Source: Aselliscus stoliczkanus
Taxonomy: Eukaryota; Chordata; Mammalia; Chiroptera; Hipposideridae
Direction: 5' to 3'
DNA length: 64,000 nt
NCBI GenBank assembly: GCA_033961575.1
Contig: CM066737.1
Coordinates: 66,236,771-66,300,770 of the forward strand
Shown here: positions 1 through 12,606 of the stretch, piece by piece
Position numbering within the stretch: the first letter of the stretch is position 1
How the letters are laid out: every line of letters starts with the position of its first letter
Notes under the pieces: generated by a model
What the model was told of the DNA's origin: nothing
Database searches by the model: none
Seen by the model: only the letters and a program-made list of their open reading frames with translations
Translations under genes and position numbers: made by a program

Positions 1-809
1 CTGTTGTGAATAATGCTGTAATGAACATGGAGGTGCAGGTATCTCTTCAAGATCTTATTTCAATTATTTTGGATATATACCAAGAAGAGGGATTGCTGGA
101 TCATATGGTAGTTCTATTTCAATTTTTGAAGCACCTCCATACTGTTTTCCATAATGGCTGCACCACTTTACATTCCGACTCACAGTGCATAAGGGTTCCC
201 ATTTCTCTGTACCCTAACATTTGTTTGTTTGTCTTTTAAATAGCTATCCTACCACATGTGAGATGATAGTTCATTGTGCTTTTGACCTGCGTTTTCCCTG
301 ATGATTAGTCATGTTGAGCACCAAAGGCAAGTCAATTTTATTGATCTTTTCCGGAAACCAAATTTTAGTTTTGTTTATTTTTCCCTATTTTTTTCGATTT
401 TGTCTAACTCTGTTCTAATCTTTATTATTTCCTTACATCTGCTATCTTTGAAATTAGTTTGTTCTTCTCCTGCTAGTTCCTTAAGATGTAAAGGTAGATT
501 ATTGATTTGAGATCTTCCTTATATTTAATGTATGCACTTATAGCTGTAAATTTCCATCTTAACACTGCTTTTGTAGCATTTCATAAGTTTGATATGTTGT
601 ATTTTCACTTTCTTTATTTAAAAGTGTTTTAAAATTCTCCTTGTGATATCTTCTTTGACCCATTGGTCATTTAAAGGTGTGTTGTTCAATTTCCACATAT
701 TTTTGAATTTTCCAGTTTTGTTCTGTTATCGGTGTCTACTTTCATTGCATTGTGTTCAGAAAATACACTTTATATGTTTTCAATCATTTTAAATATATTA
801 AGACTAGTT

Positions 810-1151
810 TTATAGGCTAACATGGTTTATCCTGGAAAATAGTCCATGTGAACTTGAGAAAAATGTATATTTTGCAGCTGTTGGGTAAAGTATTTTGTAT
901 ATATCTGTTAGATCTAACTGGTCTGTAGTGTTGTTCAAATCCTCTGTCTCCTCATTGAGTTTGTGCCTGGTTGTTCTATCCATAATTGAAAGTGGGATGT
1001 TGAAGTCTCCAACTCTTATTATGTTGCTCTCTATTTCTCCTTTCAATTCTGTCAATGTTTGCTTCATATATTTTTGTGCTCTGGTATTTGGTGCATATAT
1101 AATTGTTATATCTTGTTGATGAATTAAACCTATATCAATATATAATGTCAT
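810..1151 (-). pseudogene. L1 ORF2 endonuclease fragment
   Basis: An open stretch of about 113 codons matches the C-terminal part of the L1 apurinic/apyrimidinic-like endonuclease domain. That domain nicks target DNA during target-primed reverse transcription. Visible motifs are IIYAPNT, GDFNIPLS and YTFFSSSHGLFSRI. The catalytic domain is incomplete and the reverse transcriptase is not continuous with it, so no active product is expected. Confidence 0.85.
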
Positions 1152-1276
1152 TATTTTTAAATTTAGTAACGATTTTTGACTTAAACTCTATTTTGCCTGA
1201 TATTATAATACAGCCACCCCTGCTCTTTTTGGTTATTATTCACATAGAAAAATAACTTTTTCTATTCTTTTACTTT

Positions 1277-1385
1277 CTTTTTTTTTTTTAAAGAGGGCAG
1301 TGTCACTGGCCCTCATATGTGGGATCCAAACCTGGGCTGCTGGCATCCCAAGCCAGCTTTTAACCACCACACCACTTGGCCGGTC
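1277..1385 (-). mobile_element. tRNA-derived SINE type A
   Basis: On the minus strand there is a tRNA-like head with box A and box B promoter motifs, then a GAGGGCAGTGTCACTGGCCC-like segment (read on the plus strand) and a poly(A) tail. It is flanked by an imperfect direct repeat at 1262-1276 and 1386-1400, the target-site duplication from L1-driven insertion. It sits in the minus-strand L1. Confidence 0.92.
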
Positions 1386-2255
1386 CTATTATTTTACTTT
1401 CAACATATTTGTGGCTTTAGATCTAAAGTGAGTCTCTTGTAGATGGCATATAATTGTAACATTATTTAATCTATTCTGCCAATTTACCTCCTGTATTATA
1501 GCCATTTTGCTATTTGTTGGCCTTACAGGTTTTATCCCCCTAATTACCTCAATTACAGCATTTGACATTTAGTTGATCCTTTGTATTGTAACTTTTTGGT
1601 TCTCTTCTCATTTCCTTCTGTGTATATTCTATAGATATTTTCTTTGTTCTTACAATGAGGGTTGCCTTAACATCCTATTTTTATACTATCCAATTTAAAT
1701 TCAACCAACTTAACTTCAATCACATGAAAAAAAACTACTCCTATAAAGCTCCACACCCTTTATGTAATTTATATCACAAATTATATATTTATACATTGTA
1801 TAACCAATAACATAGATTTCTAATTATTTTTATGTATTTTATTTTTAATTAAGTAGAAAATAAAATGTGTTACAAACCAAAATTACAGTAATATTACATT
1901 TTATATCTGCCCATATATTTACCTTTACTAGAGGACTTTATATGCAATTATTATTGCATGTCACTTCATGTCAACCTGTAGAAATCTTTTTAGCACTTCT
2001 GGTAGAGCAGATGTAACGGCCATGAACACTTTTGACTGACTTTCCTGGGAATGTCTTATTTTAGCTCCTATTTGAAGGTTAGTTTTACTGGCTGTAGAAT
2101 TTTAATTTATACTTTTTTTTTTATCATTTAAATATATCATCCAATTGTTTTCTGGCCTGCAAAGTTGCTGGTGAGAAATCCATTAATAATCTTATTGAAG
2201 ATTCCTAGTACATGATACGTTGTGTTTCTCTTGCTGCTTTCAAGATTTTCTTTTT

Positions 2256-2364
2256 AGGGCCAGCCGAGTGGTGCGGTAGTTAAGCGCTGGCTTAGAAAGC
2301 CAGCAGCCCCAGTTCGGTCCAACATGTGAAGGCCAGTGACACTGACCTCAAAAAAAAAAAAAAA
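2256..2364 (+). mobile_element. tRNA-derived SINE type A
   Basis: The tRNA-like head starts GGGCCAGCCGAGTGG and carries a box-B-like GTTCGGTCC. It ends in the GTGACACTG segment and a poly(A) run. The direct repeat AAGATTTTCTTTTT lies at 2242-2255 and 2365-2378 and marks a clean insertion into the ORF1 part of the surrounding L1. Confidence 0.95.
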
Positions 2365-4253
2365 AAGATTTTCTTTTTGTTTTTGTCATTTTGTTAGTTT
2401 CATTATAGTGTGTCTTGGTGTAAATCTCTTTGGGGGTATTCAATTTGGAGTTTGTATAGCTCTTTGGATTTGTAGATTCATGTCTTTCCTTGACATTAAG
2501 ACATTTTCAATCATAATTTCTTCAAATAATGTTTTTTATTCTTTTCTCCCTCTAGAGTTCTTATAATGTTTATGTTGGTCAGCTTAATGATATCCCACAA
2601 GTCCCTAGGGTCTCTTAATTTTTCTTTTTTCTTTTTTTTTTCATTTTTCCCTCAGACTCAATGATTTTAATTCTCCTATGACTAAGTTCACTGATACGTC
2701 TTTTCCTCAAATCTTCTGTTGAAATTCTATAGTGAATTTTTCATTTGAGTTATTGTATTTTTCATCTCAATAATATGCTTCTTTCCTTTTTATAATTTTT
2801 ATCTGTTTGTTGATATTTTAATTGCATTCATATATAATTTTTCTGATTTCCTTTAGTTATATATAGTTTTCTTTAGCTCTTCAAGCATATTAAAACAGTT
2901 GTTTTAAATTCTTTGTCTATTGAATTTTATGTCTAGGCTTCTTCATGATTTCAGTCAATTTACCTTGTTCCTTTGAATAAGCCTTGTTTTGTGTTTCCTT
3001 TTTATGATTTCTTGTTGAAAATTCAGTATTTGATTATTATAATGATAATTGTAGCAATTAGATAATGTTCCTTCCTTAAGGTTTGCTGTGTTTTTTTGTT
3101 TTTCTTTTGTACATTGCTATAACAATCTGTTTGGAAACCTTTCCAAAACTATTTTTGCAAAGGCTATTCTTTGTCATATGTACTCACTAAAGTCTCTGTT
3201 TCTTTAGCTCATATTCAGCTATTGTTTTGACAGAGATTTCCTTGAATACCAGGAACTGAAACAGACAAACAAAAAAATTCCACCTTCCCCCCAAAAGAGA
3301 GAAAGCAAGCAGCCTCCTGGCCCAGTCTTGCTGATTGGCTGTTCTGAAGAAGTTCCTCATCAATGAGCTATGTTTGCTCTAAGTCTAGGAATCAGCCTAA
3401 GGTGAAAGCTGATCTTCTGTAGACTTCTCTGAGAATGGATTTTGTCTGGATATTAAGATGGCTTTCTAAATTTCCCCTGTATACATGTCTTCTTTTGAAT
3501 GTCCCAACTTTCCAAGAAATTGCATCCCAGCTTCTCTGGGCCTTAGAGAGTCTATTGTGTCTTCACCCAGAATCTCTTACCCCAGGCATGTGTGGGTAGA
3601 TAGCCTTTGTGTAGATTTTATGAGCAGTGCCTGCCACATTTCCAGTCTGTGTTCCAAGTTATGCAATCTAGAGATGAGTCAGGCCTTCAGGTATCCCCAG
3701 CCAGGTTACAATAGAATACACAATAATTTTCAAACAAAATATGCTATTCTCTTTCTAGTTCAAGGTGTGGGACTGGAAACTGGTTTGCTACTGTGTAAGA
3801 TGCAGACCATCTCAGCCACATCACCAAGGGTGTAAATTCTACAGAATCTTCTTACCATTTTGAAAATGGCTTTTTCTTAATTGAATGTTCCTTAGTTGCT
3901 GTAAACCTTTGATTGTTTTCCATACCTCCTACAAAGATTTTTTCAGGCTGCTTCTGGTTGATTTTTAAAAAGATTTTTTGGTGGATGAAAAGCACTTGCA
4001 GCTTCCTATTCTGTACTTTCCTATAAAGTTTGTGGTTGTTTGTTTGTTTGTTTGTTTTACAAGTGCTAATACCAAGTATTACCTAAGACTTGGTGACAAT
4101 CCAATATTTTGATAAGCTGTTGGTGGAAATGTAAATTGATGCAAACTTTCTGGAGGAGATGTTGGAAATATATATTAATGATTATACTCCTTGACTCGGT
4201 AAGTATGCTTCTAAGAAATTGGAAGTTGTGCTATAGTGTTAAGTGAAAATATG

Positions 4254-4930
4254 AGGTGTGATCAAACATATGGTGAGTGTTTAAATTTTTAAAAATGTAT
4301 TACAGTAAAAGACACATTGCCATGAATCCCCCTCAAAATCCCCATCTTCATGTCAAACACACTTATCCCATCATTCTTGCTGCTTTCTGAACAGTTCTGG
4401 AAGCCCTCTTTCGTGAGTGTCTTCAGTTGCACTGTTGTGGCTACCTGAAGGTCCTGAATGATTCAAAATGTTTACCTTCCATGGTTATTTTGACTTTGTA
4501 TAAGAGCCAGAAGTCACATGATGCCAGATCAGGTGAATAAGGTGGATGAGGACACACCGTAATGCTTTTATGTGATGAAAATTGCCATACCAGAAGCAAT
4601 GTGTGTCACAGAGCCTTTCTGTTGTGATCACAAAATACGGTGAATGCTGCTGCCAAGTGCCATCCAACGGAAAGGCAGGAATCAAACAGGTAATGGGGCA
4701 TTGAATCTTAGTAACAGTGTGTGACAAGCTTCAACTTGTTCGGTGCAGTCAGTCAGATGTGAGCTACAGTTGAGAGAAGGTGTGTTTTAAAATGTGCCAT
4801 AAATCATCCTCCATCATGACAATGCTTTGTGTCACATGTTGCTTCTGGTATATGGCAATTTCTGCCAAATAAAAACATTATGATGTATCCTCCTTATCCA
4901 CCTTATTCACCAGATCTATTTTTAAAACCA
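4254..4930. mobile_element. Two mariner transposase fragments in inverted orientation
   Basis: The minus-strand part (about 4254-4740) contains the end of a mariner-type transposase, with HPPYSPDLA-like and FW-LF-like motifs and a FQNC-like tail. Its outer edge TGAGGTGTGATCAAA looks like a terminal inverted repeat. The plus-strand part (about 4800-4925) reads HHDNALCH followed by a YSPDL-like motif, repeating the same transposase stretch in the opposite direction. Both are riddled with stops. This is a different mariner family from the copy at 13831. Confidence 0.75.
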
Positions 4931-7244
4931 GGTACAAAAGGCCTATGGGCTGGTTCAGATTTGAAAACTGGAGAGAATGCTGACTTAGATCAGTTCAAGT
5001 GGTTTTCCCTTTAATTTAACTAATGTAACTGTTAATATGTGCAAATGATTCAATAATTAAATGACACAAAAGTAGAGTTACTCAGATGCCTGATACTTCT
5101 CTGGGTACTCATATAATCATATACAGAATTCTGACATAAAGGAGAAAAACGCAAGAGCTCACTGTCTTTCATAAAAATAAGCAGAAAGATGGATATGTCT
5201 AAATACTTAATGGATTAACTATTTACAAATAAGGAAAATCATTATTGAACCCACAGTTATAAATGTCCGTTTTCACTTTCTTTTTGCATCCTCATGTTTA
5301 TAGCAGGCCTGGCCATGACCTAACACCATTACTTCAGAAGCAGGAAAAAAAAATGCTGTTAGAAAAAAATGTTTTTCAATGCTAAATACAGTTATTTCAC
5401 ATTATAGTCAGAGGTATGTCTCTGCCATAGAATATTTTAACCAAAGAGAATGAACAGTGTTCTTACTCAGCATTTCACGTAGGTATAGAAAATATGTTGA
5501 TATTCTAACCTACACAATAGTGTATCCTCAGTATACTGAATGAAAGAGGGGTATTTTTACATTGAGTTACATATTTTCAACCCCAAAGGAAAATCAAAGT
5601 ACCTGGAATTTCAGGTATTGTTCTTCCCTTTAGAAGCATCAGTTGTTTTCAGCATGTAATAAGATATCACTAGTAGCATCATGAATAATGGATCTCGCAA
5701 CACAATCATTCTATTTTCCTTTTTTCAATGTCTGCTGAATGGAAAACTAAATATAAAAAGATGCTTGGAGTATTTCCTTGTTCACTTTGCTAAGAATAAT
5801 ATGGTCTTTCAACTCATAGAAAGAAAGGAGAGACTCTTTAAATTCCTGTCAAATTTCTGGCTCTTTCCAGTGATATAAATACATAAAAATGGTTTTATGG
5901 CAGATTTTTTCATTAGAGGTGAAGATAATAAAGTAATTCAGTCTAGTAGAATTCTGGTGGATTTTAGTATTGTAAACATGAGAACCATTTTTGATGAATT
6001 GACTATAAAATTAATTAAACTATTCACATAAACATGCTTCTACATATTGAATTTACATATTTTATTATATATAAGTTTAAGGGTGAACTTTCATGTAGAA
6101 TGTACATTGAAGAGTACAATCACTTCTATTTAACCCTTCTCGAATCCCATTGAGAACATAAAAAAAATAATAACACAGAAGAGAAAACTAATTCTTTAGT
6201 GGCATAAAGATCAACAAACCCAAAATTCCGTAAATCACAAATTTAAGAAAATAACTGCAATATACTGTGAGATTTAGATGGAAAGAATCATGGTGATGAG
6301 GTGATTTGGAAGGCTCAAGAAAGAAAAACAAAAAGAAACAGAAATACTCTTTCAGAATTTATGCAGTAAAGGAATTTCCCTTAAGTGTCAGTATTCTTAA
6401 GAGTTGAGCCAATGATCCTTGATTAGAGTGCCCAGATATAGGACTACACCAATTCCCTTCATCCTACAAATTGAGAGGAGTAATGCCCCCAAAACAGAGT
6501 ATTTAAGGAAGTACTGAGAGGTAGAGAGCATGACAACAGACTTACATTGAAGCTGCTAACTAGTTCCCATATTCCCTTTATGTTCTGCAGAGTATTTTAC
6601 AGAAAAGTGATTCAAACTTCCTCCTTTCAAAATAATAACCAAGGAGTAATTGTCATGTGATATCTGTGTACTTCAGTTAAAAGGAAAGGCATATATGCAA
6701 TATGTAGATATTAACTATAAATTAGAGAAGGGGTTATCCCAGAAAACAGAAAACTTTAAGAATAATAAATATCCACAGTCTCAAAGAATGTGCTGGAGAT
6801 GTAATTTTTTCAAACCAAAACACAGCTAAAAAGAATTCAAAGAAGTGATGCAAAAGGTAAAGAAAATAATGGAACAACAGATGGAGATGAAAATTGAAGG
6901 CGCATACTCAAGAAAAAAAATGGAAAGTAATAATAAATACATTAAAACAGAGGAAATCACATTAGAAGCCATACCACATTTATGAATACAGTTAAGAACA
7001 CAATTATGGTAATGAACTTTGGCTATGTGACAATCAAAGTTGGTTTGGGAAAAAAAAAATGTTTTTGATTTTTTTCTTCCGAGAAAAAAAATATCTTGCT
7101 ATGAAAGATACAAATGGAGAATCAGCATATTCACAACTGATTTTCCTAAAGACAGTGCCAAATAAATGAAATATACAAGCTATTATAAGATATACTAAAA
7201 TTAAATTATCCTGAATTAGAGATTTGAATTCACAGATCTAAGAT
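4931..7244. other. AT-rich stretch with no recognised feature
   Basis: I see no gene, clear repeat family or RNA gene. Poly(A/T) runs and short open stretches look like chance. The longest, at 5681-5878 on the plus strand, has no recognisable domain. Confidence 0.6.
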
Positions 7245-7760
7245 TGCATCAGTTATTATTGCTGCATAAAAAACAAATACAAAAACCTCTATGGCATGTC
7301 ACAAGTGCTCATTGTTCATATATCTGGAGAGGTAAGTTAGGCAGCTCTGCTGACATTGATTGGTTTTACTCATATGTCTGTTTTTTTGCCTGCTAGTTGT
7401 TGATATGGGCCGGTCTTGACTGTAGCGACTGAGTGACATGGCTCTGCTCTATGTCTCTAATCCTCTATAAGCTTAGCTGGGCATATTCTCTTGGCTATGG
7501 CAAAGGTGTAAGATAGAGCAGTTTCTAAAGTGCATACTTCAAGCCTCTGATTGTATCATGCCAGCTAACATCGCATTGGTCAAAGCAAGTCACGTTTGAG
7601 AAGAAGGGTGAAGGGGTAGGGCAGATCAACCTGCCCACATAGGAGATCACTTAAAAGTTATGTGGCAAAAGGTTTAATTATATGTGGGTTGGAAAACTGG
7701 TTTTATCACCGCATTCTACCCCATTCCACCTCTAAGGAAAAATTGATACATTTCAACAAC
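7245..7760 (+). repeat. Eroded old mammalian interspersed repeat
   Basis: The start (a TATTGCTGCATAA-like motif) and the later GGTCAAAGCAAGTCAC motif are those of a common ancient mammalian repeat that I recognise but cannot name with confidence. It is heavily diverged and non-coding. Confidence 0.5.
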
Positions 7761-9630
7761 AACATGTATATGAATAAAGTTATGGAATTTCAACAATGAA
7801 GAAGAAATAATTCTAAAGGAATCCAGACAATAATCAAACCACTTACAAGGGGTTCAGTATATCAGAAAATATGAAGTTCTGAGGAAGTGCTTTGTAATAG
7901 AAATGTAATGTGAGTCACATATGTAGTGTTACATTTTCTAATAGCCACATTAAAAAAGTTAAACATAATGGGAAATTAATTTTAATGGTATATTTCATAT
8001 AAGCCAATATTTCCAAATTATAATTTCAAATGCTCAGTAGTAACCAAATGTAGTTAGTAGCACTGTATTAGAAGGAAGAAAACATTCTCAAACACACAAG
8101 AACTTAGAAAATATAGTGCCCATGACCTTTAAAAAATCAGATATCAAACACATTCTACTTGATGATGAAATCTAGTCAACCAAAGAATTCATCAATTGAA
8201 TTCTTTTCAGTTTTAGATAGAACTAAAACAAAACAACTGCAGGAATAATAATAACTAAAATGGTTATACAGATTTTACAATCATATTTATATTTTCAAAG
8301 TTTATTACTAATAAAACTCAGGAATTGGGGGCAAGTACTTGGGGAGAACTATGGGCTAGTTTTCTCATGCTTCCTAGCAGGAAGTTAGTAGATACTAAAT
8401 AAAAGACATATATACTAGGTACTGTTCTGAGCATGTACTTAACAGGAATGATCTTGTGTAACCTACACAATAACGTTAGGAGACAGATATTACTTTTTCC
8501 TTTATTTTAAACATAATGAAACTGAGACACACATGGGTTGAGTAACTTGCCTTCTTGGTAAGTGGTGGAGCTAGGTTTCAAACTCAGAAAATCTGATTTG
8601 ACTGTTCGTGCTTTTAACTAATTTGCTATGTTGCCTAAGGAAGAAAAGTACAGTGAAAAAACATATATAAAAATATAGCAAAAAATGACTCTGACCTTTT
8701 AATACTTCTTTTGTAATATTTTTAAAACCTTTCAGGAACTCTTTTAACAATATCTCTTTATGATGAAACATTTATCTGATATAAAGTAATTATTTTTTTT
8801 CTGCTAAATATTAATAAAATAAAAATTAAGTTGACCATAAATATAGTAAATATTGACCTATCTGTCATGTGTGAGGCTTTTTACACCCTTGAGGGTAATT
8901 AGGCACACAGAAAAATTTATTCACAAGTTTCATTAGGTATAAAATTAATGTTTAATTTATTAAAGTTACAAACTTAAAAAGCCAGTTATTCCTTAAGGTC
9001 TTTCTTTCACTTTACAAATATTATTGTATTCATATATTTAACTAATTACAAAAAAAAAATCAACTTTAAGGGAGCTTTTACAACTGAAATTTGCATAAAT
9101 ATTTTAAATTTCATTTATAACTTTATTTTGCTTCCTTTAAGTACTCAGCTTGTTCCAGTAAGCTGAAATATTTGGTGAGTCTCGGATTTTCTCAGATTTA
9201 TCCTACAAATATTTATAAAGAACTTATTGGGCAGGTTCTGTTCTTGGTACTTAGAAGGTAGCAGTGGGTAATACAGAAGGAAATTTCTATCTTCGTGGAA
9301 TTTTCATTTTAAATGTTCCCATTGTGTATATAAGCTTAGAACGATTTCAATTAAATTCACAAAACTAAATTATTCAATTACATATATTAATTTAGATTCA
9401 CAAATTGACATTTTTATTTAATAGGCCAAATCTCTTAAACAAATTAACACTTAAAATATGAAAATATAAGCATGTCTATTAACACAAAAAATTAATACTG
9501 TGGATTTGAGTCTCTTAAAAATTTCTATACTGTCTTACAAATCTCAGAATTTAAAATATGCTAAATCACTGAAAAAAGATTATTATTATCCTACATAATC
9601 ATGAAAGATAACTTCACAAATTGTAATAGT
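7761..9630. other. AT-rich stretch with no recognised feature
   Basis: No coding, RNA-gene or clear transposon signature. The minus-strand open stretch at 8571-8771 has no recognisable domain and is probably chance. Confidence 0.55.
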
Positions 9631-10019
9631 TTTATGTGTCAACTTGGCTAAGCTATGGTGCTAGTTGTATGATCAAACACTAATCTAGATAATAGATGCT
9701 GCTGTAAAAGTATTTCTTAGATGCAATTAACATTTAAATCAATAGTATTTAAGTAAATTCTATTACCCTCCATAACGTGGGTGGGCCTCATTTAATTAGC
9801 TAAAACCTTCACGAGCAAAGATAGGTTTCCCAAAGAAGAAATTCTGCCTCAAGACTGCAGCATAGAAACCCTGCCTATATTTTCAGCTTGCTACCCTGCC
9901 CTGCAGATTTTGGCTCAGGCCTATTACATTAACTTTTACCTGAATCTCCAGCCTGACAACCTACCCCACAGGTTAGGAATTGTCAGCTTCTACAATCACA
10001 TGAGCTAATTCCTTAAATA

Positions 10020-10020
<1 letters not shown>
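9630..10020 (+). repeat. Old mammalian interspersed repeat
   Basis: It contains GTGTCAACTTGGCTA, GGGTGGGCCTCATTTAATTA and TGAGCTAATTCCTTA, motifs of a widespread ancient mammalian repeat whose name I do not assign. It ends at the CA microsatellite, a common position for that tract in this repeat. Confidence 0.6.
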
Positions 10021-10070
<50 letters not shown>

Positions 10071-10107
10071 CACACACGCACACACGCACACACGCACATG
10101 CGCACAC

Positions 10108-10147
<40 letters not shown>
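10021..10147. repeat. Compound CA/CGCA microsatellite
   Basis: About 125 bases of (CA)n interrupted in the centre by ACGC units. The long open reading frames across it encode only CV or TH repeats and are artefacts. Alternating purine-pyrimidine sequence can adopt Z-DNA. Confidence 0.97.
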
Positions 10148-10151
<4 letters not shown>

Positions 10152-10512
10152 GGTGCCAAAAAAATGTATACATATTTTTTTTTACAGAGAACATTTTTTT
10201 CCTTTTGTTTTCTTTTGTGTACAACACAGTGCAATTGTTATACTTTTTTATCCCTCAAAGTGACAACCCCTCTCCCCCAATTCATCACTCGACTTCCCCC
10301 CATATCATACATATCTATTACAATTCCTTTGATTCCCTTCCACAGTTGTATACACATGATAAGAAAGAGAAAAACTATATTTAATTGTAATACTCAATAT
10401 ATACCGATAACAAAGATGAATACAAGTCACATTTGACTTCTGCAATATAAAAGGTGCTCACAGTGATTACCATCAGTGTAATTTTAATGCAGTTTTTTTA
10501 TCCTATTAATTT
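10152..10512 (-). mobile_element. Mariner-derived element (GGTGCC family), split by an L1 tail
   Basis: The left edge has a terminal repeat reading GGGTGCCAAAAAAATGTATA. After an inserted L1 tail (about 10190-10370), sequence resumes at 10380-10510 and matches, in the opposite orientation, the more complete copy at 40956-41192. It also matches 59140-59300 in the same orientation. The coding remnant is only the C-terminus of a mariner-like transposase. Confidence 0.65.
10190..10370 (-). mobile_element. 5'-truncated L1 3'UTR, minus strand
   Basis: It starts with a T-rich run (the tail) and TGTACAACACAGTGCAATTG, then the pyrimidine-rich block found in the 3'UTRs at 33480-33590 and 47830-48000. 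About 180 bases of the L1 3' end are kept. Confidence 0.8.
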
Positions 10513-10631
10513 TGTTTCTCTAGCAAAACCTCAGATTTTTGAGATTTTTTTTAATGACCAATTATACAGTGGTAATTCTGTTCATATTGGTGATGCTTAT
10601 GGGAAACATTGCCCCTTATGATAGCCTATAC

Positions 10632-10957
10632 CAGGGGTTGGCAAACTTTTGAGACAGAAGAGCCCCCAGGGGCCAGCAAACTGGATTGCGAGCCACATGT
10701 GGCTCTTTGGGTACATACATGTGTCTCTGAAGTAAAATTGAAAGTGAAAATAAAACTGTCAATAATTTCATTTATAAAATTTTTAAAGGATACTATTCAT
10801 ATAATGGTGATTATGTAAAACTATATTTATGGCTCTCAAATAATTTTTAGATTGTTGTGGAGGACAGGATTGGCTCTTCCAGGGGTGGCAAACTTTTGAG
10901 ACGGAACATACCCAAACAGCTAGATGTGGCTCACGAGCTGCAGTTTGCTGACCCCTG
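10632..10957. mobile_element. Non-autonomous hAT transposon, 326 bp
   Basis: Terminal inverted repeats begin CAGGGGTTGGCAAACT on the left and read CAGGGGTCAGCAAACT from the right. A perfect 8-bp target duplication GCCTATAC lies at 10624-10631 and 10958-10965. The 8-bp duplication and the CAGGG ends are hallmarks of the hAT superfamily. It has no transposase and needs one in trans. A second copy of the left terminal sequence sits inside at 10879-10902. An intact duplication suggests fairly recent insertion. Confidence 0.92.
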
Positions 10958-10965
10958 GCCTATAC

Positions 10966-12250
10966 AAAGGACCACATAATTTAGAGAAGAAGATGGGCAC
11001 AGACATCGTGCTTTGTAAATTAACATATTGCTTAATTCTTTTGTTCACTCACAGAAATCTGCAAACTCTATCCAAGTTGCTACATTACTTCATTGTATTT
11101 TGCAAGTCTTTGACACTTAAGATACTTAAATATCTTCCTATTTATCAATGGTAAAACCCTTAGAACAGAGAAAATCCTACATTGTTTTGATACTCTTCTG
11201 TTACAGGGCTCCAGTTCTTCTAGATATTACTATGATATCTCATTGAATCTTAACAGTTCTCGTCTTTATGTGATTATACCTCCCAATGTATGAGGTCATT
11301 CTACTGATATTATATATTAAAAATATCTGTGTGTGCATGCGTGTGTGTCTGTATTCACATGTATAAGATGTTCTGAATAGTGCTCAATATATTTTAGTAA
11401 TGGAGGTGGTATACTATTTTAAAAGTAAAAAATACACTTTCTTTTATCTATTTTTTCTATCGTGTTTACATTTTAGCAGGAGCATAATCTTTTTATAAAA
11501 ATATATTTGTTTTATAAAATATATTAAATTTCATAAAAACAAGAAAAACTGAAATGAAAAATAAAATACAGAGACTTTTTCTTTTATGGGGTCATATTTT
11601 TAGGTGATTTTTTTGTTTAATGTTGGAGCCTGAAACCTGAAATGATGAACATGTTGCATGAATGTCCAATTCAGATGTTAGTTTTTTATCTGATAGTCAA
11701 TGAAACTTAGAATAATAAGAACAGCTAGTCATCATCTTAAGTATTTTATATGCTTTACCTAATTGGACCCTCAGTCAAATTACTCCTCTTATAAATTTTA
11801 ATAAGCATCAGGTTCATCCATCATCAGCATACTGTCCTTTACTTATGGGATAGATCAATGCAATTATTAACCACAGACATATGTCAAGACACCACAAGTA
11901 TTTTCACACGAATTAAATTGAATGGTACATAAATCAATATCTATGTCACAAAAACCAGATTCAGTACCTGAAATACAGTACATTTCAGTGGAAGGTGACA
12001 GGTAAAGAATGACAGAAAAAGAACAACATGTTGTGCACAAAATGCACTCAACTGCAAGTAAGGTTGTTCACTGATCCAGCAGCCAATACAGTGAATATAA
12101 TATACTTGTACATTCCCATTTCCCAATGTTGCTCATCTTCATATTCATCTTAGATGTATGCACAATATTTGCCTCATAGATCTCTGTATGCAAGAAGAGA
12201 CAACAAATCTCAAGTTATAGAGTAGAAAATATTTTCCATTGTTTTTTGCT
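10966..12250. other. AT-rich stretch with no recognised gene
   Basis: A short GT-rich run is near 11330. Otherwise I see no clear repeat or coding signal. Open stretches here lack recognisable domains. Confidence 0.55.
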
Positions 12251-12264
12251 GCCATCCTGCCACT

Positions 12265-12541
12265 TTGAGGTTTGTTTTTTGTTTTTCTGTTTTTTTTTAG
12301 CTGAGCCATCCTGCCACCTGTTGGCAGCTTAGTGGCAGCTCAGCTCCAGCTGGACATCGAACTGCTGTTCCTCAGAGCTCAGCTCTCACTCTTGAGTGCG
12401 CTCTTAACCAACTGAGCCATTCGGCTGGCCCAAAAGTATTTTTTTTTTGAGGGCAGTGTCACTGACCCTCATATGTGGGACCTGAACTGGGGCCGCTGGC
12501 TTCCCAGGCCAGTGCTTAACTACTGCGCCACTTGGCCGGTC
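12265..12541 (-). mobile_element. Composite of SINE type A and type B sharing one target duplication
   Basis: Read on the minus strand: SINE type A (12439-12541) with an A-rich linker, then SINE type B (12288-12432) ending in an A-rich tail. The direct repeat CCATCCTGCCACT at 12252-12264 and 12542-12554 flanks the whole block rather than either SINE alone. Either a dimeric transcript inserted once, or type B inserted into the tail of type A. Confidence 0.85.
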
Positions 12542-12606
12542 CCATCCTGCCACTGTGGATTTCACAAAAGTAATTATTGCATAATATCAATGAAAATACC
12601 ATAGTA

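Larger units (their letters stand above)
1..4020 (-). mobile_element. Older L1 LINE, minus strand, rearranged
   Basis: On the minus strand this reads as an L1. Positions 1-325 resemble the L1 3' region. At about 326 the sequence jumps to the ORF2 reverse transcriptase/endonuclease region, so the middle of ORF2 is missing. The endonuclease part at 810-1151 keeps the L1 motif VGDFNIPLS followed by an LTDIYK..P segment and FFSSSHG. ORF1-like sequence lies around 2130-2760. The stretch 3240-4020 is tentatively 5'UTR. Stops and frameshifts throughout make it non-functional. Two SINEs interrupt it. The subfamily is not assigned. Confidence 0.8.

Noticed and set aside
9973..10234. Long open frames encoding cysteine-valine or threonine-histidine repeats
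   Set aside because: They are translations of the CA/TG microsatellite and carry no gene signal.
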